Below the pieces are notes generated by a model. It was not told the origin of the DNA. It was given only the letters and a program-made list of their open reading frames with translations, and did no database searches. A DNA stretch of 64,000 nt, from assembly GCA_016786725.1 (NCBI GenBank), contig JAEUVU010000001.1, positions 62,001-126,000 on the forward strand, given 5' to 3'. Source of the stretch: Ferruginibacter sp. (GTDB taxonomy: Bacteria; Bacteroidota; Bacteroidia; Chitinophagales; Chitinophagaceae). A program made the position numbers and the translations under genes. This document shows, piece after piece, positions 18,375 to 27,589 of this stretch; position 1 is the first letter of the stretch, and the number at the start of each line of letters is the position of its first letter.

Positions 18375-18700
18375 AAATTGCCAGTTTAGGTTAAGGAATA
18401 TAACACCCGGATATTGCACTAAATAAGAGTTTAAATAGGATTGGCTGTTGTCCGAGGGGGATTCGGGGGGGGTGTTTTCTATGACAACAAAATAAGCAGA
18501 AAATCCAGAAAAACAAACTAACTGGCAAAAATCTTTAAAAAAAGTTCAATAAATAAAAGAGGCTGTCTCAAAAGTACGAGACAGCCTCTTTTTATTCGGA
18601 TCCCTGATGGAGAACTTACCTTATTTAAGCAATTGTCAAGGCAATATTTTAATTATGAGATAGCCTCAGTTATTATTGGAGGGAAAAAATCTAATTCAAA
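18375..18700. other. 326-bp intergenic region
   Basis: No coding region is supported. It contains a G-rich tract (18456-18472 with runs of five and eight G) and a strong hairpin terminator at 18555-18592. Confidence 0.5.
18555..18594 (-). terminator. strong intrinsic terminator (15-bp stem GAGGCTGTCTC)
   Basis: Perfect 15-bp arms AAAAGAGGCTGTCTC (18555-18569) and GAGACAGCCTCTTTT (18578-18592) with an 8-nt loop. It is about 110 bp beyond the stop of the lipoprotein gene at 18701 and could act in both directions. Confidence 0.7.
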
Positions 18701-19183
18701 TTAAAAATTTCCGGTTGACCATACTATCTGGGTTCCGGGTTTTTGAGCTTTAAGATCAGTTTCTGCAGAAATAAAAACCTTGGTTGGTTTAACGGCAGAG
18801 GTAGCTTCAAACCTCGATTTGTCTTTTCTTGTTGTCCAGGTATTGGCGCCTTCAATGGTACCGATATTTGAGGTTACACCAGCTTCATTGGTCATCCATA
18901 CAATATAGCCTTCTTTAACTGGTTTCATTAGTTTTACAGGCTCCAGGTTTACAATGACCAGCTGGATAACATAGTTACCGGCTGCATCTCTTTTAATCTG
19001 CATCCCGTCTTTTTCTTCAGCAGGAGGGGGTGGTGCCGGTTGGGCAGGTTCTGTTGTTGCTGCCAGGGATGTTTTGGATGAAGTTGATTTTTTTGAACAT
19101 GCCTGCAGGAAATTCATCATCAGCATTAAAGCTGTGCCGGCAAATAAAATGCTGAGGATGTAGTGAGATTTAATCTGTTTCAT
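18701..19183 (-). CDS. lipoprotein of unknown function
   Basis: A 160-aa lipoprotein; the ATG at 19183 gives a signal peptide with lipobox (NFLQACSKK). A low-complexity linker of Thr/Ala/Pro follows (EPAQPAPPPP), then a compact beta-rich domain of about 95 residues (YVIQLVIVNLEPV, GYIVWMTNEAG, TKVFISAETD). The upstream in-frame extension has no signal sequence and was rejected. Family not recognised. Confidence 0.7.
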   Translation of the reverse strand: MKQIKSHYILSILFAGTALMLMMNFLQACSKKSTSSKTSLAATTEPAQPAPPPPAEEKDGMQIKRDAAGNYVIQLVIVNLEPVKLMKPVKEGYIVWMTNEAGVTSNIGTIEGANTWTTRKDKSRFEATSAVKPTKVFISAETDLKAQKPGTQIVWSTGNF

Positions 19184-19402
19184 TTTATTAAGGTTTAATA
19201 GTTTACTGTTCGGCTGTAAAAATACACTGTATTTTTCAGTTAGGGGCATAGAGGCGGGAGTTTTGTAATCATTCCAGCACAGTTTTTTTGAATGTTTTGA
19301 TAAAACGAACCTGAAAAAGAAACCATCAAAGAAAAATATAAAAAAGATCTGAAACAGGCCCGGGTGCTTTTGGTTATCGCTTATGCCTGTTCTCAAAAAA
19401 TA

Positions 19403-19429
19403 AAGCCCCCTGCATCATGCAGCGGGCTT
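19403..19429 (-). terminator. intrinsic terminator after the membrane-protein gene
   Basis: AAGCCC-c-CTGCAT pairs with ATGCAG-c-GGGCTT around one base, followed on the - strand by TTTATTTTTT. It starts 23 bp beyond the stop at 19453. Confidence 0.75.
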
Positions 19430-19452
19430 ATGCATATTAATAAAGAAGAAAA

Positions 19453-20016
19453 CTATGCCTGGCTTTTTTTACGGGTAAGCCACCAGCCCAACCAAAGGCC
19501 GGTAACACCCCATGCAACTATAGCATCCAGGAAATGTATCATCAGGTCGAAACTGCCGTACCATATGTGCATGGTATAAGGGGCATGCAAAAACACAATG
19601 ATACCTGTACCAAGTGTGCCCATGAAAACTGTGCCGAAGGATGGTGCATTTATTTTACCCAGCAGCCAACAGAGCAGCCAGATGATCACAATGTTTACCA
19701 ACAGGCCACGTGCCATATTCATAAACATACCATCCATGCCGGGCATGCTTTTATGATATATTACCTGTGCCCAGGGTTTCCCTTCAGATTCTTTCATTTT
19801 TTTCTCCATTTCTTCTTTGGGGGTACCGGGTGCAGGTTGCGGCATCATGTAAGCGCCCTCTTCGCTGAACTGTGTTTGCAGAAAAGCTAAAACTGTATCC
19901 TGCTTTGGAGTGTATTTTTGCTGCGGCTCATGCAGGTTTAATAAAGCCCAGCTTAAAAATTGCCAGATAAAAAGAATAACGGCGCCAACAAGTACGCCAA
20001 TGATAGTCTTCTTCAT
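19453..20016 (-). CDS. integral membrane protein of unknown function
   Basis: A 187-aa protein; the ATG at 20016 puts the start directly before the first helix (MKKTIIGVLVGAVILFIWQF). After an extracytoplasmic segment of about 75 residues with a conserved-looking MMPQPAPG and MPGMDGMF, there are probably three more helices (about 105-125, 130-150, 160-180). No enzyme motif is seen. It has its own terminator on each side. Confidence 0.7.
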   Translation of the reverse strand: MKKTIIGVLVGAVILFIWQFLSWALLNLHEPQQKYTPKQDTVLAFLQTQFSEEGAYMMPQPAPGTPKEEMEKKMKESEGKPWAQVIYHKSMPGMDGMFMNMARGLLVNIVIIWLLCWLLGKINAPSFGTVFMGTLGTGIIVFLHAPYTMHIWYGSFDLMIHFLDAIVAWGVTGLWLGWWLTRKKSQA

Positions 20017-20389
20017 ATAGTTTCTGTTTTGGTTCCTAAAATAAAAACTAAAAATGGTATTTAAAAGCAAATTCTTTGTGAATGGATTTAATAAAAAGAA
20101 GAGCCCCGTTATGCAACGGGGCCCTTTCATTATTAAGAGAACCCTAAAAACCAGGATAGATAATACAACTCTCCTTCCGCAAAAATTTCATAGTATAAAA
20201 GTATTGCCCTCAATCGGTAAAAAAAATACCGCAAACCGGTAATTCTTATAAAGCCCAGATAACTCTTCTGGCCAAATAAATGCTGGGCCATGTTACAGCA
20301 TTTTGTAAACAAGAAGTTAAAGCCGCCAGGTATTTTATAGCAGGATATGTAAAATATTTATTGGCTGCATCCTAAAATAAACAACCAGC
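20017..20389. other. 373-bp intergenic region with a leftward terminator that no gene explains
   Basis: Between a leftward and a rightward gene. The hairpin GCCCCGTT/AACGGGGC (20103-20122) is followed by T-rich sequence only on the - strand, yet no leftward gene lies upstream of it. A 15-codon ORF (start near 20192, MKFLRKESC) is the only leftward reading frame close by. Confidence 0.5.
20103..20122 (-). terminator. orphan intrinsic terminator GCCCCGTT-atgc-AACGGGGC
   Basis: Perfect 8-bp GC-rich stem, 4-nt loop, followed on the - strand by CTCTTCTTTTT. It lies upstream of the leftward gene at 20016 and may end a small transcript from the 20.13-20.39 kb gap. Confidence 0.6.
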
Positions 20390-20866
20390 ATGAAACAATA
20401 TTTTATTTTAATAGTACTGCTAATTGCAGGATGCAATTTAAGTGCCCAGCAAAACCTGCCACAGGTACGGCCAGCCGATTTTAAACTTACTTATCATTTT
20501 GATGGAGGCATGAGTTACCATTTTGAGGATATTATTATAAGCAAAGACAGCTGTGTTTACCGGCTGAACGAGAGGGGCCATATAATAACCCGGAAATTTT
20601 TTATTAGTGAGGCAGGATTGGACAGCCTGTACACAATACTGAAGCAAAACCGTTTTACCGAAATAGAATACCGCAACGAGGGCATGGTGTACGACCGGGG
20701 CGGAAAAAGCATCGAAGTAAGCTGGAATAATAATAAGGAGTGGCGCAAAGTAAGTGATGCACAAAGCCATTTTGTTAAGGATGGCTGGAAACAACAATGG
20801 CTGCTCATCTGCAGATACGTAATAAACCTTCCTTATTCAAGTCTGGTAAGTAAAAAGCAATATTAA
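20390..20866 (+). CDS. lipoprotein of unknown function
   Basis: A 158-aa lipoprotein (lipobox LLIAGCNLS). The mature protein starts with FKLTYHFDGGMSYHFEDI and alternates short strands and helices (LDSLYTILKQNRF, then SIEVSWNNNKEWRKVSD). The general look is of the small Bacteroidota lipoproteins that bind or sense something at the outer membrane, but no family is recognised. The gene at 20918 follows in the same direction 51 bp on. Confidence 0.7.
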   Translation: MKQYFILIVLLIAGCNLSAQQNLPQVRPADFKLTYHFDGGMSYHFEDIIISKDSCVYRLNERGHIITRKFFISEAGLDSLYTILKQNRFTEIEYRNEGMVYDRGGKSIEVSWNNNKEWRKVSDAQSHFVKDGWKQQWLLICRYVINLPYSSLVSKKQY

Positions 20867-20917
20867 TAGCTGCAGCATAGTTCCGGTAAGGTTTTTGTTA
20901 TTTATCATAAACAGGTT

Positions 20918-21226
20918 ATGAAAAATAAACTACTTCCTTACGCTTTTTTAATTGCCTTTCTCATGTCAGCGGGCTGCAGTAAAAAAACTCATCCCGAAAC
21001 CACCACAACAACAGAACCTGCAAAACCTGTTAAAAGGCCTGCTGTTAAAACTGCGGTGCCCAAAGTAATTACTGTTAATGATAAAGTGGCTAAAAGGAGT
21101 GTGGATGGAAGATATTACTATGACCTGGAAGGGCGCCGCTACTGGCGCAATAACCGTAACGGAAAGTATTATCTGTTTCACAAGTCAATGTTTGACAACC
21201 CCGATTTTAAAGCGCCGGGGAATTAA
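20918..21226 (+). CDS. small lipoprotein
   Basis: A 102-aa lipoprotein (lipobox MSAGCSKK) with a Thr/Pro/Lys linker and a compact C-terminal segment rich in Tyr/Arg/Asn (DGRYYYDLEGRRYWRNNRNGKYY). Its stop overlaps by 4 bp (TTAA, 21223-21226) the stop of the convergent coiled-coil gene. Function unknown. Confidence 0.65.
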   Translation: MKNKLLPYAFLIAFLMSAGCSKKTHPETTTTTEPAKPVKRPAVKTAVPKVITVNDKVAKRSVDGRYYYDLEGRRYWRNNRNGKYYLFHKSMFDNPDFKAPGN

Positions 21227-22533
21227 TTTTTTTCCTCCAGGTTTTGTTTTACTTCCAGTATCTTGTTTTGAATTTCTTCGATACTTTTTTCCACATCGCT
21301 GATCTTTCCAGGAAGTTCTTCAATGTTCATTTTTGCATCAGCAATCTTTTGTTCCATGTCTTTAATATCAGCCTCCACTTCTTCTATCCTTGTGTATTTG
21401 CCTTTTATCCATTCAGATAATTTTTCACGGTACTTGCTGTCGCTTGTTACAGCATATTTATTTTCCAGGTCGTTCAGTTGCGCATTTATCTGCTGTATAT
21501 AATCCTGCTGGTTGATGATCCTTTTTTCGAGCCTTTCCCAAAATGAATTTTGTTTTTCGTACACCACAGCCAGTTTTTCTTTAAAGGCGTATTGCTTTGC
21601 CAGCCTGTCTTCCAGCCTTGCTAAAAAGTCATTTTGTTTCAGCCTCCATTCTTCATGCTTAACCTCACGTTGCTTTTTTCTTTCTTCCCATTCCTCTTTT
21701 TTCTGCTGCAGTTCTTCTTTGTAAACGGTCCATGCCTTGTCCAGTTCTTCCTGCACTTCATCAATGGCTGTAAATATCCTGTTCTTGTCCTCACGGGTTA
21801 TACCATCCCTGTTGTCAATCACAAATTTCCTCAGGTCCCTCAGTCCTTCAGATTTTGTTTTTAAAGGTGTTTGAGATTTATTTTCTTCCTCAGCAATATC
21901 CTTCTGAACGGCTTCTCCGGGGTTTGTAAGCGCTGCGATGGTAATAGCTATGTCAGTAAGTTTTTCTGCTGCCGCTTCCGGATGGCAGGCCCTTACTGCA
22001 TACAGTATTGCCTGGGTAAGAGAAGATGATTGTTCGGCAAGCCTTGTCTTTTCTTCACGTAGCTGGTTGTAATACCCGTCTTCTTTAAGCCTGATGGTTT
22101 CACGGTATTCTTTAAAAAGGGCCCAGGCTGCAGTTCTGCGCTCTTTATTGGGCCAGTTGCTCTGCCTTATGAATTCGCCGGTTTCAGCAACCTGTTTTTT
22201 TATCGCTTCAATTTCTTCCTTCGTAAATGTCTTATCGCTTGTTTCACCAGCAATCAATTCTCCAACGGCAGCTATTTTTGCTTCCGCTTCTTTGGCAAAC
22301 ACTTCACTTTCTTTATCCAGCACTGCCTGCCTTTCTTTTAGAGTATCAAGTAAGTGTTGAAGGCTTGTCCATTTTTCCTGGCGCTCCTGGCTGTTTGCAA
22401 AACTGGTAATTTTAAAATTTTCGAAAAGCTCCTTGCGCATGCCTGATATAGTTCTTGAATCAAGTGCAGCAGCACCGGCATTTAATTGCCCCTCAATTTT
22501 TTCAATCGTGTCCTGTAATTCTGTAACTGTCAT
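21223..22533 (-). CDS. long coiled-coil protein
   Basis: A 436-aa cytoplasmic protein without signal peptide, almost entirely helical and highly charged. Regular Trp-containing helices (WTSLQHLLDTLKERQ, WPNKERRTAAWALFKEY, DEVQEELDKAWTVYKEE) recall DUF349-type helical repeats, and the last 180 residues are a continuous coiled coil (WEERKKQREVK ... EEIQNKILEVKQNLEEKN). Likely a structural or scaffold role; no enzyme motif. The ATG at 22533 (MTVTELQ) is taken as the start; an in-frame ATG six codons earlier is also possible. Confidence 0.7.
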   Translation of the reverse strand: MTVTELQDTIEKIEGQLNAGAAALDSRTISGMRKELFENFKITSFANSQERQEKWTSLQHLLDTLKERQAVLDKESEVFAKEAEAKIAAVGELIAGETSDKTFTKEEIEAIKKQVAETGEFIRQSNWPNKERRTAAWALFKEYRETIRLKEDGYYNQLREEKTRLAEQSSSLTQAILYAVRACHPEAAAEKLTDIAITIAALTNPGEAVQKDIAEEENKSQTPLKTKSEGLRDLRKFVIDNRDGITREDKNRIFTAIDEVQEELDKAWTVYKEELQQKKEEWEERKKQREVKHEEWRLKQNDFLARLEDRLAKQYAFKEKLAVVYEKQNSFWERLEKRIINQQDYIQQINAQLNDLENKYAVTSDSKYREKLSEWIKGKYTRIEEVEADIKDMEQKIADAKMNIEELPGKISDVEKSIEEIQNKILEVKQNLEEKN

Positions 22534-22658
22534 CTTTATATAATTGTGCAATTCGTTTTAAGGCGACAAATTTACGAAAGAGTACAAATGTTGTTTGTTA
22601 ATTTCACCCTCTGCAAAATGCCGCTGGTAATATTAGCAGTGTATAGTATATTACAAAC

Positions 22659-23786
22659 ATGAAGTATAAAATTTTAACTGCAGTACCCTTATTTTTATTT
22701 TGCCTTTTTGCAAAGGCGCAGCAGCATTACCTGGTAACCGGTACTTACACAGGCGGTAAAAGCGAAGGCATTTATGTTTACCAATTCGATAGCAATGATG
22801 GTTCTGCCAAAGCAATCAGTTCAGTCAAAATTTCCAATCCATCTTTCGTTGCGGTTTCGGGTGATGAAAGATTTGTTTATTCGGTAGAAGAAAATGCAGG
22901 CAATAATGGTTCGGGAGGAAAAGTAACCGCTTTTGCATTTGATAAAAAAACAGGAACTCTTAGTTATTTAAACGGCCAGCCTTCGGGTGGTGATCATCCC
23001 TGTTATGTAAGCGTTGATAAAACCGCCAAATGGGTTGCAGTGGGTAATTATACCAGCGGAAGTTTATCTGTTTTTGCTGTACAGGCAAATGGAAGTTTGG
23101 GTGCCGCAACTGCTGTTATAAAGCATGAAGGTTCCGGGCCAAACAAGCCACGGCAAAATTCGCCGCATGTTCATGCAACTTTTTTTTCACCAGATAATAA
23201 GTTTTTGTTTGTACCCGATCTGGGGATAGACAAAGTGATGATATATGCATTTGATGAAAGCACAGGAAGATTAACTGCTGCTAAACAAGCATTCGCCGAA
23301 TCTGTTCCAGGTTCGGGGCCAAGGCATATCTGTTTTCATCCTTCAAATAAGTATGCCTATTTAGTGCACGAATTAAGCGGCACGGTAACAACCTTTAAAT
23401 ATAAAAATGGCAAGCTCAAAACCAGGCAGGTTATCAGCAGTATGCCTGCAGGCGATAGCAGCTTTGCCGGCAGCGCCGATATTCAAGTATCGCCTGATGG
23501 AAGATTCCTGTATGCTTCAAACAGGGGAGAAGCCAATACCATCGCTATTTTCAGTATAAATAAAAACAATGGTAAACTGTCACTTGCCGGCCATCAGTCA
23601 ACGCTGGGTAAAACCCCACGCAACTTTAACTTTGATCCATCGGGAAATTTTTTGCTGGTAGCCAACCAAAACAGCGATGCTATTGTGATATTCAGAATAG
23701 ATAAAGAGACCGGGCTGTTAACTGATACCGGTAACAGAATAGAAGTTGGCAAACCGGTTTGTTTGAAATGGATTTCAATGAAATGA
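22659..23786 (+). CDS. lactonase family beta-propeller protein
   Basis: A 375-aa secreted protein with signal peptide ending FAKAQ. The family is the lactonase/6-phosphogluconolactonase (YbhE/Pgl) seven-bladed propeller. It opens HYLVTGTYTGGKSEGIYVY and has blade repeats such as PSFVAVSGDERFVYSVEE, PCYVSVDKTAKWVAVGNY, PHVHATFFSPDNKFLFVPDLG and RHICFHPSNKYAYLV. As it is exported, it is more likely to act on an extracytoplasmic lactone or sugar than in the pentose phosphate pathway. Activity is not proved by the sequence. Confidence 0.88.
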   Translation: MKYKILTAVPLFLFCLFAKAQQHYLVTGTYTGGKSEGIYVYQFDSNDGSAKAISSVKISNPSFVAVSGDERFVYSVEENAGNNGSGGKVTAFAFDKKTGTLSYLNGQPSGGDHPCYVSVDKTAKWVAVGNYTSGSLSVFAVQANGSLGAATAVIKHEGSGPNKPRQNSPHVHATFFSPDNKFLFVPDLGIDKVMIYAFDESTGRLTAAKQAFAESVPGSGPRHICFHPSNKYAYLVHELSGTVTTFKYKNGKLKTRQVISSMPAGDSSFAGSADIQVSPDGRFLYASNRGEANTIAIFSINKNNGKLSLAGHQSTLGKTPRNFNFDPSGNFLLVANQNSDAIVIFRIDKETGLLTDTGNRIEVGKPVCLKWISMK

Positions 23787-23866
23787 AACCTGCAGGTTTA
23801 TAAATCCTTCCCAAACAAAATTCCGTTAGTTTTATAATCTTATTCCTGACCTCATAATTAACTACC

Positions 23867-26386
23867 ATGCCGGGGCGGCTTTTTCTGAGTTTACTTGTCT
23901 TATTAATTCCTGTTCTGATGTTTTCGCAAACAGGCGGCATATCAGGAACCATTTACGATGCAGTTTCAAAAGCGCCGCTTGCATTTGTAAGTGTTACAGT
24001 TAAAGGAACCAATACGGGTATTGTAACAGATATTGACGGGCATTTTGCAATCGCTAAATTTCCAGCTAATACTGCTTTGCTAATAAGTTATATCGGGTAC
24101 AAAAACAAAGAATACATCCCGGAAAAAAAAGATGCTGCCGTTTCAATCTATTTAGAGCCCGCAGATGGTCAATTAGAAAGCGTAACAGTTTCCAGCAACG
24201 AAAATCCGGCGCACCGGATTATCAAATTGTTGCAACGTAATAAAAAAAGGCACGATCCTGAACAACAACCATCTTTTAAATACAATGCATACACCATTGC
24301 AGCACTGGCAGCAGGTAACCGTTTCTGGAACATGAACCGGTCTGATACGGGCAAACAAAAAAGTACAGTGCCGCAAATGGAAGAGATGAATAAGCAGATT
24401 GGCAAACTGGCAAAGCCTTCAAAAGATACCAACAGCCTTGGCAGCAAACTCGGCCGAAGGTTCAAAGAAAATTACCTGATGCTTACGGAGTCTTATACCG
24501 AACGCATTTATAAATTTCCCGGCCAAACAAAAGAAACCGTATTGGCAACCAGGATATCAGGATTGAAGAATGCAACTTTTGGCGTAACCACTTCCAACTT
24601 TCAACCTTTTGGTTTTTACAAAGATTACCTGGTGATGAATAATGTAAGCTTTGTGAGCCCCGTGATTGAAGGCAGTATTAATATGTATAAGTTCAGGCTG
24701 AAAGAACGCATACCACACGAAAACGATACAACTTACATCATCAGCTTTGAACCAAAAGCAGGCACCAATTTTAAAGGATTAAAGGGATTGCTCTATGTTA
24801 ATTCTGACGGATATGCGATTGAAAATATCATCGTTTCTCCTTCAGATGAAAAAGGCATGATCTTCACCTTCAGGCTGCAGCAGAAATATGAACGTGTGAA
24901 TGGAAAATGGTTCCCCTCTCAACTCAACAGTACGCTTTCGCAAAAAGACCTGCGTACAGATTCTACCCTGCTTTTCTGGGATTGCCGCAGCTATATCACC
25001 AATGTTGATTTTGGAAAGCGGTTCAGTAAATCAGATTTTTCTGATGTAAAACTGCAATACGACCCAAAGGCAGGCAGGCGAAGCGATACAGCCTGGCGCA
25101 ACATGCGTACCGATTCGCTGAGCGAAAAGGGAAGAATAACTTACGAAACCTATGATATGCTGCCGGCAAAATACAAGAATATGATAGAGAAAGTTAACAG
25201 GGTTTCACAAATTCTTTCTCTGGAGGGGATACCGGTTGGCAAAATTGATATTCCTTTTAAACACATTATTTCGGGCATCAATAAATATGAAAGTTTCAGA
25301 ATCGGTGCAGGCATACAAACAAATCCATCATTCAGCAAACTGGTATCAGTTGGTGGTTTTGCCGGTTATGGGCTGGGAGATAAGGCTTTTAAATATGGCG
25401 GCAACATTCAGTTTAATTTTGATCAGCGCACAAATACCAGTCTCCGTTTTGATTACAGCCGCGATATTGCTGAACCGGCCAACGTAGATTATTTTGTTCG
25501 CAATGGCTCAATTTTTTCAAACCAGTCGCTCCGTAATTTCCAACGCTCCCGTTTTGACAGTATTGAACAGTTTAAGGTCAATTTCAGCACAAAGATCCGC
25601 CCGGCAATCCAATCAGATATCTGGCTGCTGAGTGAGGGCCGTAATCCGGCAGCCTATGAATACAGGTTTGAGAATAGCGGCGTTGATGTTCGTAGTTTTA
25701 AAAATACAGAACTGGGTATCGGTTTCAGGCTTACCAAAGGAGAAATATTTACCAGGATGGGCAGGGCAAAGATCCGCACAACACCTGCATCAACTGAATT
25801 ATTGCTGCAATTCTCAAAAGGTTTTAAAGGCTTTTTAAACGGAGAGCTGGATTATACGAAGGCAGCCATACGCTTTAACCACAGCTTTCAGCTTAAAAGA
25901 TTCGGAAAAACATCTTTTCGTTTAGAAGCAGGACAAATTTGGGGCGATGTGCCTTATCCGTACCTTTTTAATGCAAGGGCAACCAGGTCGGGCAAGATAA
26001 GTGTGTATGTGCCCGGTCATTTTCAAACGGTTGGATTGTATGAATTTGTTTCAGGCAGCAATGTAAATTTATTTGTAGAGCATAATTTTGGGAACCTTTT
26101 GTTTAAACCAAAAAATATTTCCTTCAGGCCGGAAATATATGTAATACAAAACATCGGTTACGGCACACTTAATAATCCATCATCTCATAAATTACTGGCT
26201 GTAAAAGTTCCGGAGAAAGGTATTTTTGAATCCGGACTGATGATCAAAAATATTTACAGGCGCAGCCTCTATTCATTGGTTTACCTCGGCATTGGCGGGG
26301 GTATTTTTTACCGCTATGGGTATTATGCCTTGCCCAAAAATTCAGATAACTGGGCATTTAAATGGGGTTTCAGCATTTCCTTCTGA
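23867..26386 (+). CDS. DUF5686 and carboxypeptidase-regulatory-like domain outer-membrane protein
   Basis: An 839-aa protein with signal peptide (to LMFSQ). Residues about 25-110 are a carboxypeptidase-D regulatory-like (CarboxypepD_reg) domain of the type that precedes SusC/TonB-dependent receptors (GGISGTIYDAVSKAPLAFVSVTVKGTNTGIVTD split across short strands). The remainder is DUF5686, a Bacteroidota outer-membrane beta-barrel family, rich in alternating aromatic strands near the end (FKWGFSISF C-terminus). There is no plug domain or TonB box, so it is not a classical receptor. Probably involved in the outer membrane, exact role unknown. Confidence 0.88.
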   Translation: MPGRLFLSLLVLLIPVLMFSQTGGISGTIYDAVSKAPLAFVSVTVKGTNTGIVTDIDGHFAIAKFPANTALLISYIGYKNKEYIPEKKDAAVSIYLEPADGQLESVTVSSNENPAHRIIKLLQRNKKRHDPEQQPSFKYNAYTIAALAAGNRFWNMNRSDTGKQKSTVPQMEEMNKQIGKLAKPSKDTNSLGSKLGRRFKENYLMLTESYTERIYKFPGQTKETVLATRISGLKNATFGVTTSNFQPFGFYKDYLVMNNVSFVSPVIEGSINMYKFRLKERIPHENDTTYIISFEPKAGTNFKGLKGLLYVNSDGYAIENIIVSPSDEKGMIFTFRLQQKYERVNGKWFPSQLNSTLSQKDLRTDSTLLFWDCRSYITNVDFGKRFSKSDFSDVKLQYDPKAGRRSDTAWRNMRTDSLSEKGRITYETYDMLPAKYKNMIEKVNRVSQILSLEGIPVGKIDIPFKHIISGINKYESFRIGAGIQTNPSFSKLVSVGGFAGYGLGDKAFKYGGNIQFNFDQRTNTSLRFDYSRDIAEPANVDYFVRNGSIFSNQSLRNFQRSRFDSIEQFKVNFSTKIRPAIQSDIWLLSEGRNPAAYEYRFENSGVDVRSFKNTELGIGFRLTKGEIFTRMGRAKIRTTPASTELLLQFSKGFKGFLNGELDYTKAAIRFNHSFQLKRFGKTSFRLEAGQIWGDVPYPYLFNARATRSGKISVYVPGHFQTVGLYEFVSGSNVNLFVEHNFGNLLFKPKNISFRPEIYVIQNIGYGTLNNPSSHKLLAVKVPEKGIFESGLMIKNIYRRSLYSLVYLGIGGGIFYRYGYYALPKNSDNWAFKWGFSISF

Positions 26387-26449
26387 AAATACCTGCCAAT
26401 GGGTATTGACATATAAAAAGCGATCACTAATTTTAGCAAAAATTATTTT

Positions 26450-27589
26450 ATGGTAAGGCTATTTAAAAATATCGCAGTTCTGCTGCTTCCTTTATTAGTT
26501 TCGGCAAAGTTAACTGCACAAACTACTGCTGCTGAATGGTACGCTAAAGGCATTAAATTGTATGATGAAAAAAAGTATGCCGAAGCTGTGATTTCATTTG
26601 ACAAAGCCGGTAAACTCGACCCTAAAAAGGAAGACGCTTTTTTTAAAGCCGGGTGGTGCTATAACGACATAAGCCAGTTTGATAATGCCATTGACCGTTT
26701 AAATAAAGCGGTGGCCCTTAACAAAAACAACCACCAGGCCTGGCAGGAGTTAGGTTATGCCTACAAAAAAACAGCTAAAAATGAACTTGCACTCAGTTGT
26801 TTAAAAAAAGCGGTTGAAATAAAGTATGATTATGCACTTGCTTACAAGCAAATGGGAGATGTGTACCAGAATCTGGATAAAGATGATGATGCCATTACTG
26901 CGTATAAAAAATGTTTTGAACTTAATAATAAAAATAGTGATGCCAGTTTCAACCTTGGTTACCTGTACAACGGCAAGGGCGAATACAATACGGCATTGGA
27001 GTGGCTTGATAAATCCAATAAAATTAAGGAAGCTGTAGAAGTTTATAACGAGATAGGATTTGCATATTATAAACTGAAAAAAAATGAAGAAGCCATCAGC
27101 GCATACCAGGGCGCCCTTAAAATAAACCCTAAAAACGGCACAGCCTATAAGGGCATGGGCGATGTTTATCGCCGCAATTACAGCCCGGCCAGGTTAGATG
27201 ATGCGATTACCAGTTATTTAAAAGCCATTGAGAACAATCCAAAAAGCTCAGGGTCGCATTTTGGCCTCGGCTGGTGTTACAATGAAAAAAGCAGGTACCA
27301 GGATGCAATTCCGCTGCTGCGTAAATCGCTGGAACTTGATAAAGGTACTACAGCGGCATATTCTGAGCTGGGCTATGCATATTATATGACAGGCAAATAC
27401 ACCGATGGCCTGGAGACTTTAAAAAAGGGGATTGCAGAAGACAACAATAGCAAACTCTGCAGGTATTACAGCGGGCTTATTTATGTAAAGCAAAAAGATA
27501 TAGCCAATGCTACTATCATGTACAACGAATTGAAACCGCTTGACGCAGCGCTTGCAGAAAAACTGCTTGCAAAAATTAATGCCCTTTAA
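26450..27589 (+). CDS. secreted tetratricopeptide-repeat protein
   Basis: A 379-aa protein with signal peptide (to SAKLTAQ). About nine tandem TPR units are visible (for example AEAVISFDKAGKLDP, DNAIDRLNKAVALNK, DDAITAYKKCFELNN, EEAISAYQGALKINP, DAIPLLRKSLELDKG), giving a superhelical protein-binding surface in the periplasm. The stop codon TAA is followed at once by the ATG of the next gene, so the two are translationally coupled. Confidence 0.85.
   Translation: MVRLFKNIAVLLLPLLVSAKLTAQTTAAEWYAKGIKLYDEKKYAEAVISFDKAGKLDPKKEDAFFKAGWCYNDISQFDNAIDRLNKAVALNKNNHQAWQELGYAYKKTAKNELALSCLKKAVEIKYDYALAYKQMGDVYQNLDKDDDAITAYKKCFELNNKNSDASFNLGYLYNGKGEYNTALEWLDKSNKIKEAVEVYNEIGFAYYKLKKNEEAISAYQGALKINPKNGTAYKGMGDVYRRNYSPARLDDAITSYLKAIENNPKSSGSHFGLGWCYNEKSRYQDAIPLLRKSLELDKGTTAAYSELGYAYYMTGKYTDGLETLKKGIAEDNNSKLCRYYSGLIYVKQKDIANATIMYNELKPLDAALAEKLLAKINAL

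Noticed and set aside
18456..18472. G-rich tract (runs of five and eight G) as a phase-variation or quadruplex site
   Set aside because: Only two G runs exist and no gene start or promoter lies near; there is not enough for either proposal.
18555..18592. Inverted repeats as ends of an insertion sequence
   Set aside because: The two arms are only 8 bp apart and flanked by a T run; it is a terminator hairpin, and no transposase is near.
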